NCBI GenBank assembly: GCA_001800515.1
Contig: MGVN01000025.1
Location: 61,328 to 74,677, forward strand
DNA length: 13,350 nucleotides
Reading direction: 5' to 3'
DNA from: Elusimicrobia bacterium RIFOXYB2_FULL_49_7
GTDB lineage: Bacteria; Fibrobacterota; OXYB2-FULL-49-7
A program made the position numbers and the translations under genes. Below are positions 1 to 7,985 of the stretch, piece by piece (within the stretch, counting starts at the first letter, position 1; each line of letters opens with the position of its first letter). The notes under the pieces were generated by a model. That model did not search any database. It was not told the DNA's origin and saw nothing but the letters and a program-made list of their open reading frames with translations.

Positions 1-67
1 GTTTCTCCCCGAACCCGCTATCGGCTAAAACGCCTAAAGCGAATAGAAGGCAAATAAGGGTTCTCAT
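1..67 (-). CDS. 5' end of an exported protein gene (partial, signal peptide only)
   Basis: An ATG at 67-65 opens a frame that stays open to the window edge. Its 22 visible codons read MRTLICLLFALGVLADSGFG then EK. This is a compact signal peptide: one Arg, a hydrophobic core of about 12 residues, then small and polar residues. It starts 13 bases after the stop of the large TPR gene, so it is very probably the fourth gene of the same operon and another exported envelope component. The Shine-Dalgarno is weak (GGGC close to the ATG), as expected of a tightly spaced downstream gene. A second ATG at 74-72 in another frame hits a stop after 18 codons and is rejected. Nothing beyond export can be inferred. 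Confidence 0.6.
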   Translation of the reverse strand, partial: MRTLICLLFALGVLADSGFGEK

Positions 68-80
68 TGCCCATCAATCA

Positions 81-3000
81 CTAAGGTTTGGCTTTCAATG
101 TTTCTATCTCGGACTTTACCCGTTCTATTTCACGTCTCGCACCGGCTTCAACACTATTTAACAGTGATATCTTTTCAGCGATATCCATTCCGTTGTCTTC
201 CATAATTCTGGCTATCCGGATCATCGCTCGTTCATACATCGTTTGCGCCGAATTGTCCAGGTAACGCGCACCCGGTGCAACTTTAGGAGCCTCTTTAAAG
301 ACCGTCGCAAAAGCAGGGCTTTCGGGAGCATGTCGCGCCAACTCTTTTTTTGACCGCTCTACCCAGCTGTTGTTAACATAAACTTCCGCGCACGCACGAA
401 TACCATCCTCAAAAACCGGGACACATTTCCTGACATATTCACCGATCTTGGTCTGAACTTGCGTCTGGTATTCATCATATTCCTGGGTGCCTTTTGGAAA
501 AGGATTAGGTGTTCCATTCAAGATATCACCGCTTTCCACAAAGGAAAAACCCCAACGGTACCAGGCCTCAGCATAACGTTCCGAAGAATGTTCCACCCAC
601 TCATCCCGGACGCCCATTTCATTCCCGAATTTAGCAATGTTCATATAGTAATATTCCATGGCCTTTTGAAAATATCCGGGTAGCGCCTCATTGACCATGG
701 CTTTGGTAAAAGCGGCCTTGTAAGGATCGCGATCCAATACAGGTTGCGATTTAACCACCTCCATGAGATTCCAAAAAACCTCTCCGCACATAAAAACCGC
801 ATGGGTCGTCCATTTCGCGGTTCCCAGAGCGATACATTTTGTAAATAAGTCGATCGGTCGTACCAGTGCAGCAGTCTTAGCTTCTAACTTTTTCTTTACC
901 TCTTCCTGCCCCTGTTTACCCGTCCTCGTCGTCCGAAGGTCCAATTCTATATATTTTTCATACTCCCATTCACCCAGAATATAATAAGCTTCCGCAGCAT
1001 AGGCCGGATCCAGAACTTGAGACTCATCATTTCCGAACTTTTCCTGTATATCAATAATGCTACGGTACATTTTGTCTTCTTCGGCGCGTTGTCCAAGCCG
1101 TTTATACGCCTTGGCCGTCTTCATCAAAGATTCAACGACTTTTGCCTTTTCCTTACCGTATTTCTGGATGAAATTGAGATAAGCTTCTGTCATTTTTCGA
1201 TCGTTTTCCATCTTTTCATAACAGATGGCAATAGAAAAGACAGCTTCGGGCGTAAACGGAGAGGTGGGAAAAGCAGTTGCAAGTTTGCGATACAGCGCTA
1301 TCGCTTCGTTATACTGTTTAGCCTTTTCATAGATAAGGCCGGCACTATATACCGCCCCCGGGGCTTCCCGATCGCTGGTAATGTATTTGGAAGGTGTTTT
1401 CTTATTTTCAAGACTCACATCATAAATTTTTTCATAGGTCTTGGCAGATTGGAGGTAATTGCCCGCCGAATCATACATATAGGCAGCCCGATAAATACAA
1501 GGGACCGCCTGCGAATCGCTTGGCATTTCCTTGGCAAATTTTAAAAGCATCTGCGCTGAGAACTCATAGAACTTTCCTTCTCTGAACGCATTTGCCGAGC
1601 GAAACAAGGCATCTTTCCGGAGCGAAGAATTCGGAAACTTATCAAATACGCGTTCAAATTCTCTTCCCGCTTCGGCATACAATTTGCCGGCTTCGTAAGC
1701 ATATCCGGCATTGAATAGCGCCTTATCACATTGCGAAAAATCGGGATAATCAATAACTATCTGCTTGTAATAATCAGCGCTACCGGAATAGTCCCCGGCT
1801 TTCTGTTTGGCTTCAGCCACTTGATACATGGCAGCAGCGATAGCCTCAATCATCTGGGTCTTTTCCACAGGGGTGGCGGAAAATTCATGATAAAGACGCT
1901 TGTACATATCTATAGAGGCTTCGTATTGCTTGTTCTTCAAGTAAGCTTTGGCTAAATTCTCCAAGGAGGGTTTGAAGACTTTCTCATGACCGGGAAAATT
2001 TGTTACCACAAACCGATAGCCTTCAATGGCATCCGGAAATTTCTTCATGTCAAAATAAAGATTGGCTTCGAGAAAAGCGACTTCCGCAGCATGGGGTGAA
2101 GCGGGAAAACGGTTCTTAAAATCCTTGATGTAACGAAGATAATCCTGCATCTCCGGAAGATTGAAGCCGGCCGTTGACGTATCCGTCAGCTTAAGGGCTG
2201 TCAAGCGCTCTTTGGCCACCCGCTCCTTGAGCACCACTGCAGCAAAACCGGCCTCTTCCGGATTCACTTGAACCGTGGCTACCTTTTCCTTTATATCAGA
2301 ATGGTACTGATTCTTAATATCGCGCTCCTCTTTCTTCTCAGACTCCTCCAGCTTCTTTTTAGCGTCATGACGATTCGGATATTGCAAGGTGTCCTGGCGC
2401 GAAACCCAATCAAATTCCTGCGCCGCTTCTGCGGGACGTGCGATAAGCGAATCCGAAAGCAGGTCCGCCCTGAAATAATGAAAGGTAAAGACATTCCATT
2501 TTTCATCCGGAAATTTCTGAATATACTTATCGTACCAGGTAATGGCCTGCGTCATATAATTTCTGGCATTGTCGACCTTGCCCGAATCCCTTTGCGCCAT
2601 TGCCAATCGATGATAATACAGCGGAATCATGGACGCCGCATCCCGAATGTATTCACGAGTCTTGGCCACCCGCTCCGTCTGAGACGCATAGGTCTTGTCC
2701 CAAGCGGAACCGGGGCCGTATTCATTGAGCATCCGTTGCCGGAGCATATTGGCTTTCAAATAATCCTTTTCAATGACATAACAATCGGTCAGCGCCTTTA
2801 AGGCCATAGGGGCTTCGACATAATTGGGGAAATTCTTGATCAGGAAATTCAGGGATTTGATAGCCTCCTTGACATTATCATGATCACGATTCTTGATACC
2901 GATGGTATAAATGATGAAATCCTGATAGGAGCGACCGCCCCGTTTGTTGAAAAACTTGAGCGCATTTTCCGCACCATCCTCCATTTCCGAAAAACTGATG

Positions 3001-3854
3001 GCCAGATATTCAATCGCTTCGTCCCGAAAATCCGCATGCTTATATTTGCCGGAATCGGCCAATTCGACATATTCAAAAAACTTGTCGATCGCCTTATCGA
3101 ATTGAGACATATTGTAATAACAGGACGCGATACGGTAAAGGGAAAGCAAATAGTTGTCGGCACCGGACAACATCCCCACCGCGAGATAATGCTTAAGGGC
3201 ATTCTCATTATCCCGATTCATATAATAGTATTCGCCTATGCGCAGATGGGCAAAGGGCACGTTCTCACTCTTGGGAAATTCTTTGACCAGATTATTGAAG
3301 GTCTCAAAGGCCATTTCAAAGTCACCGATGCCCGTAAAAAGGTTCCCCAGTTTGTACAGCGTGACATCCCTATTCTTGAAGGTTGGACAGGTTAACACCA
3401 ATTCCTTATACACCTGGATGGAACGAGAATAATCAGGGATGGGTTCAATCGGAGGTTGGCCGACCGCACCGCGCTTCTCCCATATTGTATAATCCTCTTT
3501 AAAACGGGTCTGTCGTTCAGCGTAGCGATCACGATCATCATCATAATAAAGCGTTCCCAGTTGGAATAAAGCATCACAGTGACGCTCCTCCCCTTTCTGG
3601 GTGCCTGAAACAATCTGCTCAAATAGACGAATGGACTCCCCGCGTGTTTCCTTGGATTTCGAGTCAATCTTGTCAATCTTCTGTTTTTCCTGTTGCCTCA
3701 AAACATCTTTCTGTTGGCGCAGTTTTTCCATTTTCTCGAGGATTTCCCGACGTTTGCGCTCCTTTTCTTCATCCGACTGGGAATAGATAAGCGAATGGAA
3801 AGCAAAGAGAGCGAGCAACACGCCCATTATCATAACGGAAAATTTCGACACCAT
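81..3854 (-). CDS. Large exported TPR-repeat protein (1257 aa), putative periplasmic scaffold
   Basis: The protein has an N-terminal signal peptide (residues 1 to about 25, Lys4 then a hydrophobic core), so it should be periplasmic or outer-membrane associated. No lipobox Cys is visible. Residues about 28-67 are highly charged with heptad character, a likely coiled coil. From about 92 onward it is almost entirely TPR or BamD/YbgF-like helical pairs of about 35 residues, many closing with an 'FP' turn (for example at 165-195 and about 590-900). A charged break near 480-560 divides the array. Another short coiled coil ends the protein (about 1228-1257). The start ATG has a good SD (GGAAGG, 6 bases upstream) and follows the barrel-TPR gene by 24 bases. 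TPR arrays bind partner proteins, so a scaffold or secretion/assembly role is inferred. It is longer than BamD or YbgF and comparable in style to SprE/PorW-type TPR proteins, but orthology is not shown. Confidence 0.9.
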   Translation of the reverse strand: MVSKFSVMIMGVLLALFAFHSLIYSQSDEEKERKRREILEKMEKLRQQKDVLRQQEKQKIDKIDSKSKETRGESIRLFEQIVSGTQKGEERHCDALFQLGTLYYDDDRDRYAERQTRFKEDYTIWEKRGAVGQPPIEPIPDYSRSIQVYKELVLTCPTFKNRDVTLYKLGNLFTGIGDFEMAFETFNNLVKEFPKSENVPFAHLRIGEYYYMNRDNENALKHYLAVGMLSGADNYLLSLYRIASCYYNMSQFDKAIDKFFEYVELADSGKYKHADFRDEAIEYLAISFSEMEDGAENALKFFNKRGGRSYQDFIIYTIGIKNRDHDNVKEAIKSLNFLIKNFPNYVEAPMALKALTDCYVIEKDYLKANMLRQRMLNEYGPGSAWDKTYASQTERVAKTREYIRDAASMIPLYYHRLAMAQRDSGKVDNARNYMTQAITWYDKYIQKFPDEKWNVFTFHYFRADLLSDSLIARPAEAAQEFDWVSRQDTLQYPNRHDAKKKLEESEKKEERDIKNQYHSDIKEKVATVQVNPEEAGFAAVVLKERVAKERLTALKLTDTSTAGFNLPEMQDYLRYIKDFKNRFPASPHAAEVAFLEANLYFDMKKFPDAIEGYRFVVTNFPGHEKVFKPSLENLAKAYLKNKQYEASIDMYKRLYHEFSATPVEKTQMIEAIAAAMYQVAEAKQKAGDYSGSADYYKQIVIDYPDFSQCDKALFNAGYAYEAGKLYAEAGREFERVFDKFPNSSLRKDALFRSANAFREGKFYEFSAQMLLKFAKEMPSDSQAVPCIYRAAYMYDSAGNYLQSAKTYEKIYDVSLENKKTPSKYITSDREAPGAVYSAGLIYEKAKQYNEAIALYRKLATAFPTSPFTPEAVFSIAICYEKMENDRKMTEAYLNFIQKYGKEKAKVVESLMKTAKAYKRLGQRAEEDKMYRSIIDIQEKFGNDESQVLDPAYAAEAYYILGEWEYEKYIELDLRTTRTGKQGQEEVKKKLEAKTAALVRPIDLFTKCIALGTAKWTTHAVFMCGEVFWNLMEVVKSQPVLDRDPYKAAFTKAMVNEALPGYFQKAMEYYYMNIAKFGNEMGVRDEWVEHSSERYAEAWYRWGFSFVESGDILNGTPNPFPKGTQEYDEYQTQVQTKIGEYVRKCVPVFEDGIRACAEVYVNNSWVERSKKELARHAPESPAFATVFKEAPKVAPGARYLDNSAQTMYERAMIRIARIMEDNGMDIAEKISLLNSVEAGARREIERVKSEIETLKAKP

Positions 3855-3878
3855 ATCTGCCCTTCCGGATGCTAACGG

Positions 3879-6311
3879 TTATTCTTCCATCTCTTTAAGC
3901 TGCTGTTGAAGCTGATCCATCTCATTGTCTATCTGATTTGTCTTCTGCTTCGTATCCTGCAAGATACGGCCCTTCTTTTCGGTTTCAATCAGATGAAGTG
4001 CGGTGGCCAGCGCATATTCGGCATCTTTTTTCAGCCTGACCGCGGACTTCTTGAAGGCAAACTGAGAATTGGCCTCTATACGGAAAATTGAAAAATCGCC
4101 GATTTCCTTGTCAAAGGACTTCCATTCTCCGGTCATGCCTTCACGTTGTGAATCCCCTGCAGGCGAGGGCTTTCGCAAAGCCAGCTGAAGTGACTTTTTC
4201 TGAAAAGAGCCGTACCCGCGCATGACATCCTGATTAGTCGCTTCGCGCGCCTTGAACTCCTCACGTGAGATATACCGTGCATCGCACATTTCGATACACT
4301 TTTTAAAGGCCTCGATCGCTTTTGTATAGTTTTTAATCAGTGTAAGCGAATACCCCATAACCAGATAAGCCTCGGAAACCAGACTGCTTTTCGGTCGCGT
4401 ACTGATGAGGTTGTCCGCGGTTTTGATTGCCTCATTGTAAGACTGTTCCACACCACCTTTGACATAGGTCCAGGCCAACCCCAGCAATGCTTCATCATAA
4501 AAACGGCTTTCAGCAGGCACCTTCTTATATGCACCAAAAGCAAATTTCAGGTTACCCTGTTCAAAATAAAGGTGGCCCAATTTGACAAAAGCCATTTCCT
4601 TCAGAGACTTTTCAGACACCGTACGGATGGAGTCGAACTTGATAATGTTGCCCAAGTGTTCAACGGCATCATCGAAATTCTTGCGGTGCACATTGAGCAT
4701 GGCCAATGTGTATTGTGCATAGAGATAGTTTTCATTTCCCGGCTCAATGCTGTTCAGGACGTTAATGGCATTTTCAAACTCATTCTTGTTGTAATAAATC
4801 TGACCCGCCACATAATCCGCGTCCGGCGCCACGTCCGCATCACGATAGAGGTTCATGATAAAACCGTAATTCTTGAGCGCATTGTCATAATCATGTGTCT
4901 TGTAATCCAGATTCTGGATTTGAAAAACGAATTTAGGGCGAAAATCCGAGGTAGTGTATTTTTTCAAGCCCATCTGGTAGACTTCACGCGCCGCATCATT
5001 CATCTGCATATATTCGTAGGACTTGCCCATATAAAAGGTCGCGATGTCGACCTTGGAGAAGGAAGGCCATTTAGCGAGAACCTTACCGAACGCGAAGCTG
5101 GCCTCCCAATAACGCTTGGCAAGATAAAGGCGCATTGCCTCGTTAAAATCGTTCTGCGGCTCCTTGACGAGTTGTCTATACCATCTTTCCGAAATTGCTT
5201 CTTCCCGAGTAGGTCCGAACCGCATGATAGCGCGGATAACATGCCAAGACTGATAATTTTTGGACAAGGAATCTTCAAGGGAGATATCGTAATCATAGTC
5301 CACTTGAACCCGCTTCAGCACATTGATATGCTTCCAATTAAGACTGAAGCCGATGGGAATCACACTATTGGTCTTAATGCCGGAACGGAGACCGAAGAAT
5401 TTGAAAGGAAACCATTTGGCATGGATCCCGTAAGCCACGGAGATATTCTTGAATTGTTTGCCGCGCGCTTCAAATTGTTGCTTGATGGCATCGGTATTGT
5501 CACCTGTAGCGCTGGAATCAAAATTAGGATCCCCGAAATTGTTGGCCTCGGTAATCAGATCCATAATCGCACAGTTGAAGGAAAGTTCGAACCGTTCCAG
5601 GAAGGTTCGGTAATATTCATTGTACCAATGTGCCTGCAAATGAAGGTTAAGGGGGTATTTATTGAATTCGTCCCCGGAAGAACGACCCAGATCTTTATAA
5701 ATGACGTTCTGGACGTTCACTCCTAGACTGACTTTACCCAACAGATAGTCGTCCACGGGATGGAAACGGAGACCCAGGTCACCGGTAAAACCAAGTTCGC
5801 CCTGTTCCGCCACATCGGGAATGATGGTCGTAATATTGGCACCCACGGAAAGGTAAGGCAGCAACCGATAGGCATAAGAACCTTGAAGCACATATTCCGC
5901 AGCCGAAATATATTGTCCTTCAAGCACCTCGCCCCTGTCGTTTGTTTTAGGGACATTGTTCAATCCCACAGACATGAAAGTGAAGGCCGCCGTATGATCA
6001 AGCAGAAAGGGCACGGCAATGGACGTATAAATCGGCGTCCATTCGATACCCCACAAACGGACACCCAGCGTCAGTTCGGACTGATCCACACCCGTTAAAA
6101 GGGCCGGATTCAAATAGGCGCAGGTAAAATCGGAAAAGTTGGCCAAAATATCCGTGGTGAGAATAAGACCCGGAATACCACCCGCACCGGTTCCGGTCAT
6201 CGCACGGGCCGGAACGACTGTCAATAAAAGGGCTGCTGCGAAAATAAGACAACCCGTTTTCAGGGACCTTGTCAGGGACTTCAAAATATCTGCTCCGTTT
6301 TTATGTTTCAT
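3879..6311 (-). CDS. PorV/PorQ-like outer-membrane beta-barrel fused to a TPR domain (810 aa)
   Basis: The signal peptide covers residues about 10-37 (Lys/Arg-rich, hydrophobic core, ARA cleavage site). Residues about 40-365 have the pattern of a PorV/PorQ/FadL-type barrel: an early segment with an 'LNPA' turn (67-70), alternating hydrophobic strands, Gly- and aromatic-rich turns, and closure near 355-366. Residues about 385-680 are a TPR array, followed by a charged region and a C-terminal coiled coil (about 787-810). The barrel should sit in the outer membrane with the TPR arm probably in the periplasm. The ATG has a plausible SD (GGGGAG, 7 bases upstream) and lies 14 bases after the OmpA-family gene. 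An in-frame TTG at codon 10 (6284), preceded by GGAG, is an alternative start that would give a shorter signal peptide. The barrel and TPR calls come from residue patterns; exact family membership is uncertain. Confidence 0.85.
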   Translation of the reverse strand: MKHKNGADILKSLTRSLKTGCLIFAAALLLTVVPARAMTGTGAGGIPGLILTTDILANFSDFTCAYLNPALLTGVDQSELTLGVRLWGIEWTPIYTSIAVPFLLDHTAAFTFMSVGLNNVPKTNDRGEVLEGQYISAAEYVLQGSYAYRLLPYLSVGANITTIIPDVAEQGELGFTGDLGLRFHPVDDYLLGKVSLGVNVQNVIYKDLGRSSGDEFNKYPLNLHLQAHWYNEYYRTFLERFELSFNCAIMDLITEANNFGDPNFDSSATGDNTDAIKQQFEARGKQFKNISVAYGIHAKWFPFKFFGLRSGIKTNSVIPIGFSLNWKHINVLKRVQVDYDYDISLEDSLSKNYQSWHVIRAIMRFGPTREEAISERWYRQLVKEPQNDFNEAMRLYLAKRYWEASFAFGKVLAKWPSFSKVDIATFYMGKSYEYMQMNDAAREVYQMGLKKYTTSDFRPKFVFQIQNLDYKTHDYDNALKNYGFIMNLYRDADVAPDADYVAGQIYYNKNEFENAINVLNSIEPGNENYLYAQYTLAMLNVHRKNFDDAVEHLGNIIKFDSIRTVSEKSLKEMAFVKLGHLYFEQGNLKFAFGAYKKVPAESRFYDEALLGLAWTYVKGGVEQSYNEAIKTADNLISTRPKSSLVSEAYLVMGYSLTLIKNYTKAIEAFKKCIEMCDARYISREEFKAREATNQDVMRGYGSFQKKSLQLALRKPSPAGDSQREGMTGEWKSFDKEIGDFSIFRIEANSQFAFKKSAVRLKKDAEYALATALHLIETEKKGRILQDTKQKTNQIDNEMDQLQQQLKEMEE

Positions 6312-6325
6312 GATTGGGCTCCCCG

Positions 6326-7822
6326 TCAGTTGATTCGCTTGAATTCAATACGGCGGTTCTTGGCCCTACCCTTGGCCGTTCGATTGCTTCCCACCGGCTC
6401 CGATTCTCCCGCGCCCCGGACAGCAATTCGATTGGGATCAATACCGCGGTTTGCCAGATAATCTTTAACAGACTGGGCACGATCAAGAGATAACATCATG
6501 TTGGCCCGGGCATTACCGATGTTATCGGTATGGCCGGAAATCTCCACCCTGACATTCGGAAAGGCTTCAAGAGAGTTGAAGACATTGTCCAAAATAGAAT
6601 AGGACTCATCCAACAGTTCCGCACTACCCGTCCGAAAATTGACACCTTCAAGAATAAGAGTCTGCTTGATTTCCTGGGGTTTTTCATCCGGACAACCATC
6701 CTGATCCTTGAATCCGTTCAATGTTTCCGCATCATTAGGACAACCATCCGATGCATCCACAATGCCGTCCTGATCATTATCCGGGTCCGGACAGCCGTCC
6801 AAATCATCAAAACCGTCCTTATCTTCCGGCTCCAACGGACATTTGTCACGGCTGTCGTAAATTCCGTCCTTATCATTGTCATAATCCGGGCAGCCGTCCT
6901 GATCTTCGAATCGATCAATATCTTCAGGGATTTCCGGACACTGGTCCACATCGTCCATAATGCCGTCGTTGTCCTTATCCACCGAGACCATGGTCTGCAT
7001 TTCAAGCGTCATGAGACCCCGATCCACGCCGTTTTCACCGGACTTCAGCATGGGCGAAACCGGTTTGCAATAATAATTGAAGGTAGTGATGCTCATCGTG
7101 GGGTTCTTAAACATGGGAAGCTTGTGAAGATTGGTCTTGTTCTCAATGGCAAAATAGCTCGTCCCTGCCAGGAAATTCTCGTAAAAATCGTTATAAATGA
7201 TGCGGGTCCGCTTGGCACTCCGGTCGCAAAATACACCGTACTCATCGTTACCGGCCAGGATATTGTTGCGAATCAGAACCTGGGTCATCTTGGCACAGCA
7301 GATTCCGCTATATCCGTTCTCAAGAATGACATTGTTTTCGATTTGGGTGTCAATGGCTTTTACAGACTGACAAAAAATACCGGACCACTTGTTCCGCATA
7401 ATAACATTATTATGGATTTGGGGTAGGGACATGATACACATGATACCTGACCCTTTGTTATCAATAATAATATTGCTATGTATGACAGGCGCAGTCGCTT
7501 TACAAAGAATGCCGAAACGTCCGTTTCGGATGGTGAATCCTTCAATAACCGCTCGATCAGCACCCATCACCACAGCATCTCCCTTGCGACGGCCGTTGAT
7601 AATGGTAGTTTTTTGGTCTTCGCCCTTTAAAACAACATCATCTACAAGAGCAATATTCTCGTAATAGATGCCCTTAGAAACAAATACAGTATCCCCGGGC
7701 TGGGATTTCAGCAATGCTTTGTAGATGGACCGGAACTGTTCCGGCACCTTGAGCACTGCCCCCAAAGCGCTTGTTGCACAAAACAACAAAGCCATCATCA
7801 AAAATACGGTTTGTTTCTTCAT
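6326..7822 (-). CDS. Parallel beta-helix / thrombospondin type 3 / OmpA-family outer-membrane protein (498 aa)
   Basis: The signal peptide is residues 1-21. Residues about 25-75 open like pectate-lyase-fold proteins ('PGDTVFVSKGIYYENI'), and about 80-250 form a right-handed parallel beta-helix of 22-25-residue coils with N-N-x-I turns. Residues 281-379 are Asp-rich thrombospondin type 3 calcium-binding repeats with Cys-Pro at 295, 311, 328, 344, 361 and 377. Residues about 386-498 are an OmpA C-terminal domain: SGHTDN at 429-434, the N-x-x-LS-x-x-RA-x-x-V helix at 441-452, and NRRIEF at 489-494, which carries the Asp and Arg that bind peptidoglycan diaminopimelate in this family. It should anchor an outer-membrane or surface structure to the cell wall. 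It is the first large gene of a four-gene operon. No Shine-Dalgarno precedes the ATG; two small leader ORFs overlap their way into it. The beta-helix shows no recognisable lyase active site. Confidence 0.93.
   Translation of the reverse strand: MKKQTVFLMMALLFCATSALGAVLKVPEQFRSIYKALLKSQPGDTVFVSKGIYYENIALVDDVVLKGEDQKTTIINGRRKGDAVVMGADRAVIEGFTIRNGRFGILCKATAPVIHSNIIIDNKGSGIMCIMSLPQIHNNVIMRNKWSGIFCQSVKAIDTQIENNVILENGYSGICCAKMTQVLIRNNILAGNDEYGVFCDRSAKRTRIIYNDFYENFLAGTSYFAIENKTNLHKLPMFKNPTMSITTFNYYCKPVSPMLKSGENGVDRGLMTLEMQTMVSVDKDNDGIMDDVDQCPEIPEDIDRFEDQDGCPDYDNDKDGIYDSRDKCPLEPEDKDGFDDLDGCPDPDNDQDGIVDASDGCPNDAETLNGFKDQDGCPDEKPQEIKQTLILEGVNFRTGSAELLDESYSILDNVFNSLEAFPNVRVEISGHTDNIGNARANMMLSLDRAQSVKDYLANRGIDPNRIAVRGAGESEPVGSNRTAKGRAKNRRIEFKRIN
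6686..6982 (-). repeat. Thrombospondin type 3 repeat tract
   Basis: This stretch encodes six Cys-Pro units of alternating 16 and 17 residues with D-x-D-x-DG calcium-ligand loops. It forms the stiff Asp-rich linker between the beta-helix and the OmpA domain. The DNA is visibly repetitive (variants of ccggacagccgtcctgatc), so recombination or assembly collapse could change the copy number. Confidence 0.85.
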
Positions 7823-7860
7823 AATGTTTTAACGGTTAAATAATAAATGGGTGTTCTCAT
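7819..7860 (-). other. Leader uORF of 13 codons overlapping the start of the OmpA-family gene
   Basis: Reading ATG at 7860, this frame encodes MRTPIYYLTVKTL and stops at TGA 7821-7819, which shares four bases (ATGA) with the start codon of the OmpA-family gene. The main gene lacks a Shine-Dalgarno, so re-initiation from this uORF is a plausible way to translate it. No strong SD precedes the uORF itself; a purine-rich AAGAAG lies 12 or more bases upstream. Translation is inference; the overlap is seen directly. Confidence 0.4.
7828..7840. promoter_or_regulatory. 13-bp perfect palindrome just upstream of the OmpA-family start
   Basis: On the minus strand it reads TTTAACCGTTAAA: two 6-base arms around one central base, ending five bases before the start codon. 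It could be an operator half-way between promoter and gene or a weak RNA stem over the initiation region. No regulator is identified. Confidence 0.3.
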
Positions 7861-7871
7861 TGAGAGGTCAT
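7857..7871 (-). other. Four-codon leader uORF (MTSQ) chained to the next uORF
   Basis: ATG at 7871 followed by ACC TCT CAA TGA. The TGA overlaps the ATG of the 13-codon uORF as ATGA, repeating the arrangement found at the main start. A purine-rich GGGATAAGAAG lies directly upstream. It is too short to be convincing alone; the interest is in the serial overlaps. Confidence 0.25.
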
Positions 7872-7894
7872 CTTCTTATCCCATAGTTTTGTTC

Positions 7895-7924
7895 AATATA
7901 TGTATTTCTTAAAAAAATTGTCAA
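7895..7924 (-). promoter_or_regulatory. Sigma70-type promoter of the envelope operon
   Basis: The minus strand carries a perfect -35 box TTGACA (7924-7919), an 18-base A/T-rich spacer with a T-tract, and a -10 box TATATT (7900-7895, 5 of 6 to consensus). With 17 bases the -10 would read ATATAT. Transcription should start near 7888, giving a leader of about 65 bases before the OmpA-family gene. It is the best promoter match I found in the window and points at the four-gene envelope operon. Confidence 0.65.
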
Positions 7925-7985
7925 GTTTTTAGAACCGTTTTACATTTTCCTGCGTCTAACCAAGGGGTTTTATAATCTTGCGTAT

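Noticed and set aside
21..74. Upstream ATG at 74-72 as start of the left-edge gene
   Set aside because: Its frame closes at a stop after 18 codons, while ATG 67 stays open and gives a clean signal peptide.
4572..5726. 384-codon open frame on the plus strand
   Set aside because: Antisense to the barrel-TPR gene, whose signal peptide, barrel and TPR patterns are clear. The antisense product has no signal, motif or supported start.
3879..6311. Barrel and TPR regions being two genes joined by an assembly error
   Set aside because: The frame is continuous, the linker (about 366-390) is ordinary, and there is no SD plus start plus signal peptide at the junction to suggest a separate gene.
6530..7426. 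298-codon open frame on the plus strand
   Set aside because: Mirror of the thrombospondin repeats and beta-helix. Its repetitive Ile/Val/Arg content is the complement of the Asp-rich tract.
7040..7750. Beta-helix read as a pectate lyase or other polysaccharide lyase
   Set aside because: Only the fold pattern is visible. No catalytic Asp/Arg/Lys set can be picked out, and the OmpA domain points to a structural anchor.
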